Source: Chitinophaga arvensicola (GTDB lineage Bacteria > Bacteroidota > Bacteroidia > Chitinophagales > Chitinophagaceae). From it: 64,000 bases of DNA. The DNA lies in NCBI RefSeq assembly GCF_900110835.1, contig NZ_FOJG01000002.1, positions 248,001 to 312,000 of the forward strand. Reading direction: 5' to 3'. Positions 52,411 through 61,030 of the stretch are shown here, piece by piece. How positions within the stretch are numbered: the first letter of the stretch is position 1; each line of letters begins with the position of its first letter. The notes under the pieces are model-generated. The model saw nothing but the letters and a program-made list of their open reading frames with translations. It did no database searches and was not told where the DNA came from. The position numbers were made by a program, and so were the translations under genes.

Positions 52411-53448
52411 ATGCACTATTCCAAGAAAGTATTTTATAATACCATACGTCTGGCGCCGGTTGCCCTTTTGAAAGGGATAGACCCTAACCAACTTTTACTG
52501 CCTTATCAGCACCTGGTGAGCGATGTGCCAGTTCCACATATTAAGCATTTGTATCCCTTCAAAGGCACCAAGGCCTTTGAGAAGGACCTGGATTACCTGT
52601 TGAAGCATTTTAAGCCGGTTACCCTGCCGGAAGTGATAGCAGCGGTGAAGGAGCGCAGACCTTTGCCGAAATATAGTTTCCTGCTGACTTTTGATGACGG
52701 GTTGCAGGAAGTTGCCACGCATATTGCGCCAATGCTGCTGCGGAAAGGTGTACCAGCGGCCTTCTTTATCAACAAGAACTTCCTGGACAACCAGGAGTTG
52801 TTTTATAAATTTAAAGTCAGCCTGATTATAGAGGCGCTCACCACCCGTAACTGGTCGCCTGCCACACTGGCGGCTGCCGGGCAACTATTGGGTGATACGG
52901 GAGGTACTGCTGCGGACATCATCTCCCGGGTAAAAAAAATCACGTACGTAAACAGACAACTGGCAGATCCCATCGGGGAAGTTTTTGAACTGTCGTTCGG
53001 CGAATACCTGCAAAGGGAAAGGCCTTTTATGGACAGCGGAAGTGTACAGCGACTGGTAGACCAGGGATTTGGTATTGGTGGGCACAGCATTGATCATCCT
53101 TATTATGCAGAACTGACACTGGCCGAACAAATCCGGCAGACTGTCGAATCCGTTGACTTTGTAACCAGTAAATTTCAACTACCTTATAAAGCTTTTGCCT
53201 TTCCTCATACAGATGCACCGGTGAGCAGCACCTTTTTTGAGCAACTGCTGGAAGGGGAGCAACCGGCACTGGACATCATTTTTGGTACAGCCAACCATCT
53301 CGGGGATATTCATCCGGCTATTCTGCAGCGTTTCAATTGTGAGAGGCCTCAATTGTCTATCGAGACAGCGGTGAAAGGAATCCTGGTTTATGACATCATA
53401 AAAAAACGGCTGTTGAACAGCGTGATCAGCCGTAGTAAAGCGATTTAG
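52411..53448 (+). CDS. Polysaccharide deacetylase family protein
   Basis: A 346-residue NodB-fold carbohydrate esterase (CE4-like). The metal motif TFDDG is seen in SFLLTFDDGLQEVATH, and the second metal motif HSIDHPYY gives the H-x3-H pattern. Family members remove N-acetyl groups from surface glycans or peptidoglycan. No signal peptide is evident, so a role on a cytoplasmic or membrane-linked precursor is possible. The TTG at 52381 would add 10 residues, and the ATG is preferred. The nearby glycosyltransferases suggest surface polysaccharide work. Confidence 0.85.
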   Translation: MHYSKKVFYNTIRLAPVALLKGIDPNQLLLPYQHLVSDVPVPHIKHLYPFKGTKAFEKDLDYLLKHFKPVTLPEVIAAVKERRPLPKYSFLLTFDDGLQEVATHIAPMLLRKGVPAAFFINKNFLDNQELFYKFKVSLIIEALTTRNWSPATLAAAGQLLGDTGGTAADIISRVKKITYVNRQLADPIGEVFELSFGEYLQRERPFMDSGSVQRLVDQGFGIGGHSIDHPYYAELTLAEQIRQTVESVDFVTSKFQLPYKAFAFPHTDAPVSSTFFEQLLEGEQPALDIIFGTANHLGDIHPAILQRFNCERPQLSIETAVKGILVYDIIKKRLLNSVISRSKAI

Positions 53449-53725
53449 CTGTTTTAACACTTATATTACATCAAATAAATAAATATTATATTATTATAGA
53501 AAATAATATTATATTTATATCGTATTTGTTTCTTCCCCAGTAAGACAAGGATTTATGTATTATTTTTTATAATGAATTAATAAATTAATTATATTTGTAT
53601 TTAATTCAGAATTAACCCTTGGTATCGTCAGAACGCTTATTTTTGCAATTGTTTAGAAAAAAGACACAAGTCAGGAAAGAACGGAGTAGTAGGCAGGAAA
53701 ATCTTCCAAATTAAATCAGACCTTA
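53449..53725 (+). promoter_or_regulatory. AT-rich promoter region of the giant secreted protein
   Basis: The 277-bp spacer is strikingly A+T-rich in its first half. -7-like boxes TATATTTG (53590-53597) and TATTTTTG (53638-53645) occur, but neither has a TTTG exactly 19-21 bp upstream. No repeat cluster or DnaA-box array suggesting an origin is seen. Confidence 0.35.
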
Positions 53726-56700
53726 GTGAAAAACCGACTACTTATCAATGGATTAGCATTATTTGTATTAATGCTAACCTGGAGCAGTGCCATATATGCC
53801 CAGGGCGACCAAACAGCCATATCAGTCAAATTAAGTGCGAGCGAAAGCAATGGTGCATGGTTGCACCTGCCGGATGATTACAATTCGACTTCAGACAGAT
53901 ACCCTTTACTGGTGTTTCTTCACGGCGTTGGAGAGAAGGGGACAGGCAGTGATATTAACAAAGTGCTTGCCTGGGGGGTGCCCAAAATGATCAGCCAGGG
54001 CGCCAAGATGCAGTTTACCGTAAACGGGAAGCTGTTTAAATTTATTACGGTATCCCCGCAGATTCCTGGTGGATTTTGCAGTGCAGACCAAATGGAGAAT
54101 ATTCTGGCAGATATCCAGGCGAGATACCGGGTTGATGCTAACCGTATTTATATTACCGGTTTGAGTGCCGGTGGATACGGTACCTGGAATTACGTAGCCC
54201 GTGATGTAAAGTATTCCAACAAAATAGCGGCAATTGTACCTGTTTCCGCTGCACCGATAGATAAACCGGTAGAACCTGGCCTTTGTAACATCGCTACCAG
54301 CAAGGTGGCGGTGTGGGACATCTGTGGCAGTGCGGATGCCTTTTTTCAATATGTGGAACCGTACATTAATCAGATCAATAATACCTGTAATGCGCCCATT
54401 AAGGCTATTTCCACTACCGTAGCCGGCGCTGGTCATAATGGTGATACCTGGGACCGTGCCTATGATGTAACCAACAAATATTATACACCGAATATCTACG
54501 AGTGGATGCTGCAGTACAGTAAGGATGGTGCAGTAAATCCGCCTGTGAATACGCCACCCACTGTAAAACTCGCCAGCACCAGTATTGCACTGACGTTACC
54601 GTCTAACACCACCACGCTTGACGGTTCCGCTTCCAGCGCAGCCAGTGGCAATACGATCAAGACTTATCAATGGAAAGCTATTTCAGGTCCTGCAGCCACC
54701 ATCAATGGCGCTACACTGGCAAAAGCCACGCTGCAAAATCTTGTGGCGGGAACCTATGTGTATGAACTCGCCGTAACAGACAACAATAATATGACTGCTA
54801 CTGCACGTGTAACCGTTACCGTTGCGGCAGCTCCTGCTGCAGGCGGCTGTGCAGGATGCAAATTCACGATCTCTCCGGGAACGGATGGCGGCGCTTACAT
54901 AGATGGCGGCGCCATGGGGTTTAAACCTGGTGATACGGTGTGTGTGAAAGCAGGCAATTACACCTACATGCAGTTTTATAATTTCTCCGGAGCCGCAGGT
55001 AAACCTGTTGTTTTTATCAACTGTGGCGGAGTGGTGCAGGTAGGCAGTGGCGGTAGCTACGGGATTGTTTTCAACAATGCAAAATATTTCAAGATAACCG
55101 GTTCAGGCAGCAGCGATCAGTATGGTTTTAAAATAGATGGTGGCGCCGCCTATCTGAATGCTGGTCTTGGTATCGGTGTAGGCTGTACCGACTATGAAGG
55201 TGAAAAGATTGAGGTAACACATACAGATGTGGGAATCCTCGCGAAAATCAATCCTACCTGTGATCCTACTACCCAATACCCGAATTTCTCTATACGGAAC
55301 GTTTCGTTTCACGACCTGTATATTCATAATACCCGTGGAGAAGGAATGTACATCGGAAACACCGCATCTGCCGGAGAAGTAATTACAGGTTGCCCCGCAG
55401 GAAACATCAACGTAATTCCTCCCCGGATCTACAATCTTAAAATATACAATGTTATCACCGATGGTACCGGTTGGGATGGTATCCAGGTGGCGTCTGCCCC
55501 GCAGAATGTAGAGATTTACAACAACCGCGTATCGAATTTCGGCGTACAGAATCTTAACAGCCAGCAGGCGGGTATTATTTTGGGAGGCGCTTCCAACGGG
55601 AGTGTACATCACAATGTCATTATTAAAGGTACTGGTAATGGTATAGAAGTATTTGGCCAGGGCCTTTGTAAAGTATATAATAACGTAGTGGTAAACACCG
55701 GACAGGATGGCACCGCAGAGGGCCAGGATGCTATCTTCGCGGATGACCGCCCTACACCAGCTGAGTATGTGCCACTGTATGTATATATGGTGAATAATAC
55801 AGTAGTGGGTTCAGGCAGGGATGGTATCCGGCTATTGAGTACCTATGGTACGCTGGCAAAAGGAAATATTATCGCCAATAACTTCGTAGTGGCTTCCGGT
55901 CCACGTGGAAGTGCCTCCGGTATTTCTGTAATGCCGGGTGTAGACTGGTCCAATCAGACCAATATCAGTGCAACCACGGTTGCTGCCGCCTTATTTAAAG
56001 ATCCGGCCAATAATGATTACCATCTGCAGGCTACGTCTCCTGCAGTGGATAAAGGTACAGATCTGACCAGCATTGGTATCACCACAGACCTGGACGGTAA
56101 TCCCAGACCTTATAATAAAATCTTTGATGCAGGTGCATATGAGTATAGCGGTAATGCGCCGGTGAACAAACCACCGGTAGCCAATGCCGGCTCCAATATC
56201 ACCATCGCTCTGCCAACTAATACAGTGCAGTTGGATGGCTCTGCTTCCAGTGATCCTGACGGGAGTATCGCCGCTTATAAATGGACGAAAGTATCCGGTC
56301 CGGATGGCGCGGTGATTGTGAGTGACGCTGCTGCTAAAACCGCTGTCAATAACCTGGTACAGGGTGTATATGTATTTGAACTGACGGTGACTGATAATAT
56401 CGGTGCCTCCGCTACTTCCCGTGTAACCGTAACCGTTAATGCTGCTCCGCCGGCGAATAAACCTCCGGTGGCAAATGCAGGTAGCAATGTAACCATTACC
56501 TTACCAACGAACACAGTGTCGCTGGATGGTTCTGCTTCATCAGACCCTGATGGCTCTGTTACGGCTTTTCAGTGGACACAGGTTTCAGGCCCGTCTACTG
56601 CGGTACTGTCGACACCCGCTGCGGCTAAAACAAACGCCACCCAGCTGGTAGCAGGCACTTATATTTTTGAATTGAAGGTCACCGATAATTCCGACGCCAC

Positions 56701-58171
56701 CGCTACGGCGCGTGTAACCATCACTGTTAATGCGGCTCCGGTAAACCAGCTTCCGGTAGCGAATGCAGGCAGCAATGTAACCATTACCTTACCTGCTAAC
56801 ACTGTACAGCTGGATGGTTCTGCATCTTCAGATCCGGATGGCTCCATTACCGCCTTTAAATGGACACAGGTGTCTGGTCCGGCTAACGCGACGCTGTCGG
56901 CCGCCACTTCGGCTAAAACCACTGCCAGTCAGCTGGTAGCAGGTACATATATTTTTGAATTACAGGTAACGGATAATTCCAATGCGACTGCAACGGCGCG
57001 TGTAACCGTAACTGTTAATTCGGCTGTTCCTGCCAACAAGCCGCCTATCGCTGATGCAGGCGCCAATATCACCATCACGTTGCCGGTAAGCACCGCTCAA
57101 CTGAACGGTTCCGGCTCTACAGATCCGGATGGAACTATAACGGCTTATCAGTGGTCGCAGGTATCTGGTCCCGGTAATGCTGTCATTTCTACGCCTACTG
57201 CTGTCAGAGCAAATATCAGTCAGCTGGTAGCAGGCACCTATATTTTTGAATTACAGGTAACGGATAACTCGAATGCGACTTCCAAAGCACGTGTAACCGT
57301 AACCGTTAATCAGGCCATTCCATCCAATCAACCACCTGTTGCCAATGCAGGTGCCAATATCACGATTACGCTGCCGGTAAGCACGGCTCAACTGAATGGA
57401 TCTGGCTCTACAGATCCGGATGGAACAATTGCGGCATATCAGTGGTCGCAGGTGTCCGGACCCAATAATGCTGTAATCTCTACGCCTGCTGCTGTCAGAA
57501 CCAATATCAGTCAGCTGGTGGCAGGTACGTATATTTTTCAACTGCAGGTGGCCGACAACCTTGGCGCAACGGCTACAGCACGTGTAACCGTTACCGTTAA
57601 TAATGCCAGTCCTTCCAATCAATCACCGGTAGCTATTGCCGGAAATGATCAGAAGGTGGTGCTTTCTGATGAACTGGTATTACTGAATGGTTCGGCATCC
57701 TATGATCCGGACGGCACTATTGTCGCCTACAGGTGGGAACTGATCAGCGGATCTTCCAGCGCCACTATTACCAACGCAACGAATGCCAGGGCATTTGCCC
57801 ATTTTACCGAAGGGGGAGTATATGTATTCCGCTTAACGGTAACAGATAATGACAACGCTATTTCACAATCGCAGGTAACGCTGACGGTGATGAATGGTGA
57901 TAATCATGATACGGATATCCGCGTATATCCCAATCCGGCTACCCAGGTGTTGCGGCTAACAGCCAGCGCTGCCTTTAACGAAGGGTTGCCGTTAAACCTC
58001 TTTATCTATCATGTATCCGGCCGCATTGCAAAAAATATCTACATCGGCAATCCGCGCGACTGGACCAGAACCATCGATATACACGATTTACCGGTGGGCA
58101 TGTATCTGTTGAAAATTACAGACAGCAGGCAACTGAATGTGATCAGAAAATTTATAAAGGTTGATTTCTAA
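53726..58171 (+). CDS. Giant T9SS-secreted esterase / PKD-like / beta-helix protein
   Basis: A 1481-residue secreted protein with several parts in order. A signal peptide comes first (about 1-26, ending IYAQ), then an alpha/beta-hydrolase esterase (about 30-265) with FLHGVGEKG and nucleophile GLSAGGYGTWN. A PKD/K319-like domain (about 275-365) precedes a Cys-bearing right-handed beta-helix (about 375-800) of the kind found in polysaccharide lyases. Six further PKD-like repeats of 96-97 residues start at 814, 911, 1007, 1104, 1201 and 1298. The end is a T9SS sorting domain (VYPNPATQ to KFIKVDF). It is likely exported across the outer membrane and anchored or released to act on a glycan. The start codon is GTG. 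Confidence 0.9.
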   Translation: MKNRLLINGLALFVLMLTWSSAIYAQGDQTAISVKLSASESNGAWLHLPDDYNSTSDRYPLLVFLHGVGEKGTGSDINKVLAWGVPKMISQGAKMQFTVNGKLFKFITVSPQIPGGFCSADQMENILADIQARYRVDANRIYITGLSAGGYGTWNYVARDVKYSNKIAAIVPVSAAPIDKPVEPGLCNIATSKVAVWDICGSADAFFQYVEPYINQINNTCNAPIKAISTTVAGAGHNGDTWDRAYDVTNKYYTPNIYEWMLQYSKDGAVNPPVNTPPTVKLASTSIALTLPSNTTTLDGSASSAASGNTIKTYQWKAISGPAATINGATLAKATLQNLVAGTYVYELAVTDNNNMTATARVTVTVAAAPAAGGCAGCKFTISPGTDGGAYIDGGAMGFKPGDTVCVKAGNYTYMQFYNFSGAAGKPVVFINCGGVVQVGSGGSYGIVFNNAKYFKITGSGSSDQYGFKIDGGAAYLNAGLGIGVGCTDYEGEKIEVTHTDVGILAKINPTCDPTTQYPNFSIRNVSFHDLYIHNTRGEGMYIGNTASAGEVITGCPAGNINVIPPRIYNLKIYNVITDGTGWDGIQVASAPQNVEIYNNRVSNFGVQNLNSQQAGIILGGASNGSVHHNVIIKGTGNGIEVFGQGLCKVYNNVVVNTGQDGTAEGQDAIFADDRPTPAEYVPLYVYMVNNTVVGSGRDGIRLLSTYGTLAKGNIIANNFVVASGPRGSASGISVMPGVDWSNQTNISATTVAAALFKDPANNDYHLQATSPAVDKGTDLTSIGITTDLDGNPRPYNKIFDAGAYEYSGNAPVNKPPVANAGSNITIALPTNTVQLDGSASSDPDGSIAAYKWTKVSGPDGAVIVSDAAAKTAVNNLVQGVYVFELTVTDNIGASATSRVTVTVNAAPPANKPPVANAGSNVTITLPTNTVSLDGSASSDPDGSVTAFQWTQVSGPSTAVLSTPAAAKTNATQLVAGTYIFELKVTDNSDATATARVTITVNAAPVNQLPVANAGSNVTITLPANTVQLDGSASSDPDGSITAFKWTQVSGPANATLSAATSAKTTASQLVAGTYIFELQVTDNSNATATARVTVTVNSAVPANKPPIADAGANITITLPVSTAQLNGSGSTDPDGTITAYQWSQVSGPGNAVISTPTAVRANISQLVAGTYIFELQVTDNSNATSKARVTVTVNQAIPSNQPPVANAGANITITLPVSTAQLNGSGSTDPDGTIAAYQWSQVSGPNNAVISTPAAVRTNISQLVAGTYIFQLQVADNLGATATARVTVTVNNASPSNQSPVAIAGNDQKVVLSDELVLLNGSASYDPDGTIVAYRWELISGSSSATITNATNARAFAHFTEGGVYVFRLTVTDNDNAISQSQVTLTVMNGDNHDTDIRVYPNPATQVLRLTASAAFNEGLPLNLFIYHVSGRIAKNIYIGNPRDWTRTIDIHDLPVGMYLLKITDSRQLNVIRKFIKVDF
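56165..57900 (+). repeat. Six tandem PKD-like coding repeats of about 291 bp
   Basis: In-frame repeat units begin at 56165, 56456, 56744, 57035, 57326 and 57617, a spacing of 288-291 bp. Each opens with N(K/Q)xPVAxAG and contains LxGS(A/G)S-DPDGxIxAY-W-VSGP and VTVTVN. Units four and five share long nearly identical stretches at the DNA level, suggesting recent duplication or conversion. Confidence 0.9.
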
Positions 58172-58233
58172 ATGATTTGCAAATTGTTGAGTACCTTGCG
58201 GTATTGTTATCATTTATAAATCCCTGAGACTAC

Positions 58234-59358
58234 ATGAGAATTGGTATTGAAGCGCAAAGACTATTCAGACCTAAAAAACATGGAGTAGAAATTGTTGCCC
58301 TGGAATTAATCAAACATCTGCAGCAGACGGATAAGGAGAATGAATATTTCGTTTTTGTGAAAGAGGACGTGGATGATACGTGTATTCTGCCAACTGAAAA
58401 TTTCCAGATCATTAAACTGCCATCTGCTTCATATCCTTTATGGGAACAATGGCTGCTGCCACGTGCCCTGAAACAATATAAACTGGATGTACTGCATTGT
58501 ACGGCCAATACGGCGCCTTTATTTCCCGGTGTACGTACGGTGATCACCCTGCACGATGTTATTTTTATGGAGTCCGTTAACTTTAAGGGAACGGCTTATC
58601 AGAATTTTGGAAATCTCTACAGGAGGGCAATAGTACCGAGAGTGGCGAAGCGCAATGAGCTGGTAACGGTATCAGATTATGAAAGATACAATATTGCCAA
58701 CGCGCTTAACACTTCTACGGAAAGGATCCAGGTTGTTCATAATGGGGTAAGCCCGGTTTTTGCACCGGTTACAGACACGGCAGCCCTGGCTGTTATCCGG
58801 GAGAAATACTCACTGCCTGATCATTTTATATTATTCTTTGCTAATCCGGCGCCCAAGAAAAATACGCCTAATGCACTGGCGGCATTTGCATGGTATTGCC
58901 GTCAGCATCCGGAATCAACGGTGAAACTGGTGATCACCGATTCCAGCAAAACCTATATCCGGCAGAAGATCAGTGAGCTGAAGATAGAGGATATCCTGCC
59001 ACGGCTGCAGATCATGGATTACATTGCGTATACAGATCTCCCTTATGTTTATACACTGGCTACTTTGTATCTGTATCCTTCTTTGCGGGAGAGTTTTGGG
59101 TTGCCGTTGCTGGAGGCACAGTCCTGCGGTACACCGGTGATCACTTCCAATGTTTCCTGTATGCCTGAAATAGCTGGAGATGCGGCTATTTTTGCAGATC
59201 CGCTGGATCCGGAAGGCATAGGCCGGGCCATTGCAGGCGCATTGCACGACCCGGCACAAACCGCCGGATTATACGAGAAGGGTATCAGCAATGCAAGGAG
59301 ATATTCCTGGACGGCAGCTGCGAAAAAAATGCGAACGATTTACGAAACGGCTTTATAA
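58234..59358 (+). CDS. Glycosyltransferase, GT4-type
   Basis: A 374-residue GT-B glycosyltransferase (glycos_transf_1 domain). The N-terminal RIGIEAQRLFRPKKHGVEIV, the sugar-nucleotide motif ESFGLPLLEAQSCGTPVI (the E-x7-E pair) and SNVSCMPEIAGDAAIF are typical of GT4 mannosyl- or rhamnosyl-type enzymes. It should add a sugar to a surface glycan from the cytoplasmic face. It starts 62 bp after the giant esterase gene and ends at a strong terminator shared with the convergent operon. Confidence 0.92.
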   Translation: MRIGIEAQRLFRPKKHGVEIVALELIKHLQQTDKENEYFVFVKEDVDDTCILPTENFQIIKLPSASYPLWEQWLLPRALKQYKLDVLHCTANTAPLFPGVRTVITLHDVIFMESVNFKGTAYQNFGNLYRRAIVPRVAKRNELVTVSDYERYNIANALNTSTERIQVVHNGVSPVFAPVTDTAALAVIREKYSLPDHFILFFANPAPKKNTPNALAAFAWYCRQHPESTVKLVITDSSKTYIRQKISELKIEDILPRLQIMDYIAYTDLPYVYTLATLYLYPSLRESFGLPLLEAQSCGTPVITSNVSCMPEIAGDAAIFADPLDPEGIGRAIAGALHDPAQTAGLYEKGISNARRYSWTAAAKKMRTIYETAL

Positions 59359-59359
59359 A

Positions 59360-59392
59360 AAAAAGATCAGCATGTATGCTGATCTTTTTTTT
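59360..59392. terminator. Bidirectional terminator between convergent genes
   Basis: AAAGATCAGCAT pairs with ATGCTGATCTTT around GT, with A and T runs on either side. It closes the forward glycosyltransferase gene and the reverse polysaccharide operon. Confidence 0.85.
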
Positions 59393-59401
59393 ATAGTATA
59401 A

Positions 59402-60220
59402 TTAAGCTTTTTTCTTCGTTGGCTTTGCTGGTAGCTGATATTGCAGCATCCACTGATAAATATTCATTCCATTCTCCTTAAAATGCGGATCATAGAATTC
59501 CTTCCAGCAGCAATGACGCTGCCCGTGGTTGGACAGCTTTGTGAGGCCGGGTTGGTATTTATTGGTGCTGTCTATATAGCGTTGCGAATTCTCGAGAAAA
59601 TGCAACTCATTAGAACCGGCAAAGTACCAGCAATGCAGACCGGCATCTGCTACCATCTTGAAATGCAGCAGATTGGCTTCGTCAATGCTGGCGGGCGACA
59701 TGGGGACCGCAGCCGCAAAACGTTTCGTCAGTTTTGCATTGTCGGTGATCGCCATCACAGTAGCCCATCCACCGGCGCTATAACCGGTAATATAGATACG
59801 TGTGGTATCTATCCGGTAACGGGAAATGACATCATTCAGCACCTCATTGACTGCAGCCGGAGCCAGGCCCCAGCTGGGAGCCTGTGGCGCCACAAAAATG
59901 AATTTGTAGGTCTGGTGATCTACGGGATTAACAGCGTCTATTTTAGCGCCTTTGTCCAGCCAGTATGGAATTCCTTCTAATGTCAGTTTCTCAAGATCAT
60001 TACCTGATTTACTTTTGCCATGAAGAAAAATAATCAGGGGATATCTCTTGTTCGAGGTACCGTAATCGTCTGGCAATTGCAGTAATGCTCCGTTTTTCTG
60101 CCAGGGAGATAGCTTTACTTCTACCTTTTGCATATTCCGTTGCGCCGTAGCCGTTATGCACAAAATGCAGAGGCCTAGCAGGAATGAAATTTTTCGTGTA
60201 CACATAAGCGTTAAGATCAC
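59402..60220 (-). CDS. Secreted esterase, related to the giant protein's N-domain
   Basis: A 272-residue exported alpha/beta hydrolase with a signal peptide (ending near TATAQ), oxyanion loop IIFLHGKSKSG, nucleophile GYSAGGWATV and a late His in GQRHCCW. The sequence runs parallel to the first 260 residues of the 1481-residue protein: VKLSPWQKNGALLQLPDDYGTSNKRYPL against VKLSASESNGAWLHLPDDYNSTSDRYPL, and YRIDTTRIYITGYSAGG against YRVDANRIYITGLSAGG. It lacks the T9SS tag and PKD parts. It is the last gene of the polysaccharide operon and probably a polysaccharide or acyl esterase. Confidence 0.87.
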   Translation of the reverse strand: MILTLMCTRKISFLLGLCILCITATAQRNMQKVEVKLSPWQKNGALLQLPDDYGTSNKRYPLIIFLHGKSKSGNDLEKLTLEGIPYWLDKGAKIDAVNPVDHQTYKFIFVAPQAPSWGLAPAAVNEVLNDVISRYRIDTTRIYITGYSAGGWATVMAITDNAKLTKRFAAAVPMSPASIDEANLLHFKMVADAGLHCWYFAGSNELHFLENSQRYIDSTNKYQPGLTKLSNHGQRHCCWKEFYDPHFKENGMNIYQWMLQYQLPAKPTKKKA

Positions 60221-60267
60221 AATTATTTGCGGGTAACAACAACGGACCGTAACTCAAAATGATCGCC

Positions 60268-61026
60268 TTAGTTACCCGCAGCTGCCATTGCTAACGCTTC
60301 TTCAAGTTTTACGCCAATTAATTCTTCCACATCCAGTTTTGCCTGAATTAATTCAGTTTCCAATGTAATTTTTTTCACCAGTTCCGCATTATACCTTTTG
60401 GAGTTGATACTGTACTCATCGTAAGTAATGGAACCTGTGGAAAATTTCTGCTCCGCCTGGGTAAACGCTGCGTAGTCATCTTCCGTAATTTCATTCTGCA
60501 GGGTCAGTAATTCTTTCTTCAGCAGGTAGGTCTGGTATTTGGATAACACCACTGCTCTTACCTGTCTGCTCAATAATTCCTGTTGCTGTGTGGCAATTTC
60601 TACATTTCTTCTTGCAATTTTCACATCGCTGGAATGACCTATCAGGCTACCTAAAGGAATATTAATTCCCACGTTCCATAGTGGGTAGTAAAGGTTCTGC
60701 AGTGTAGTGTTTGAGCTTTTGTAAGTCTTTAGTGATATTTCATTCAGATTCACACCGAGTGTGATGTAATTTAACCAACTGCCACCCGCTTTATTCAATT
60801 CATATAAAGTTTTATCTCTTTCCAGTTTGGCCGTTTTTATTTGCGGGTTATTCTTTGCCAGTTCTACCAGTTTTTCCTGGATTTTTGTTTGTGCACTCGT
60901 AGGTGCAGCAGAGGAAGCCTGCTGTGGGGTTGGCTTACCCGTGGTTTTAACCTGTGCGGTGGAAGTGGCAGCCATAAATGTTAATAACAGGCTGCAGCTT
61001 ACAATTGATGTACGTTTCATATACAC
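60268..61026 (-). CDS. Half-length TolC-family protein
   Basis: A 252-residue TolC/outer-membrane-efflux-like protein with a signal peptide (ending near STAQ) and a Gln/Ala/Thr-rich linker. It holds one set of the family's helical and strand repeats, with KLERDKTLYELNKAGGSWLNYITLGVNL and SSDVKIARRNVEIATQQQELLSRQVR. Full TolC is about 450 residues with two repeats, so this is a single-repeat form. It begins 4 bp after the O-antigen ligase gene, so a part in export of the polysaccharide is likely but unproven. Confidence 0.8.
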   Translation of the reverse strand: MYMKRTSIVSCSLLLTFMAATSTAQVKTTGKPTPQQASSAAPTSAQTKIQEKLVELAKNNPQIKTAKLERDKTLYELNKAGGSWLNYITLGVNLNEISLKTYKSSNTTLQNLYYPLWNVGINIPLGSLIGHSSDVKIARRNVEIATQQQELLSRQVRAVVLSKYQTYLLKKELLTLQNEITEDDYAAFTQAEQKFSTGSITYDEYSINSKRYNAELVKKITLETELIQAKLDVEELIGVKLEEALAMAAAGN

Positions 61027-61030
61027 TTGT

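Noticed and set aside
53449..53725. Strongly AT-rich spacer as a replication origin
   Set aside because: No DnaA-box cluster or dnaA/dnaN-type neighbours are seen. Such AT-rich stretches are common promoters in Bacteroidetes.
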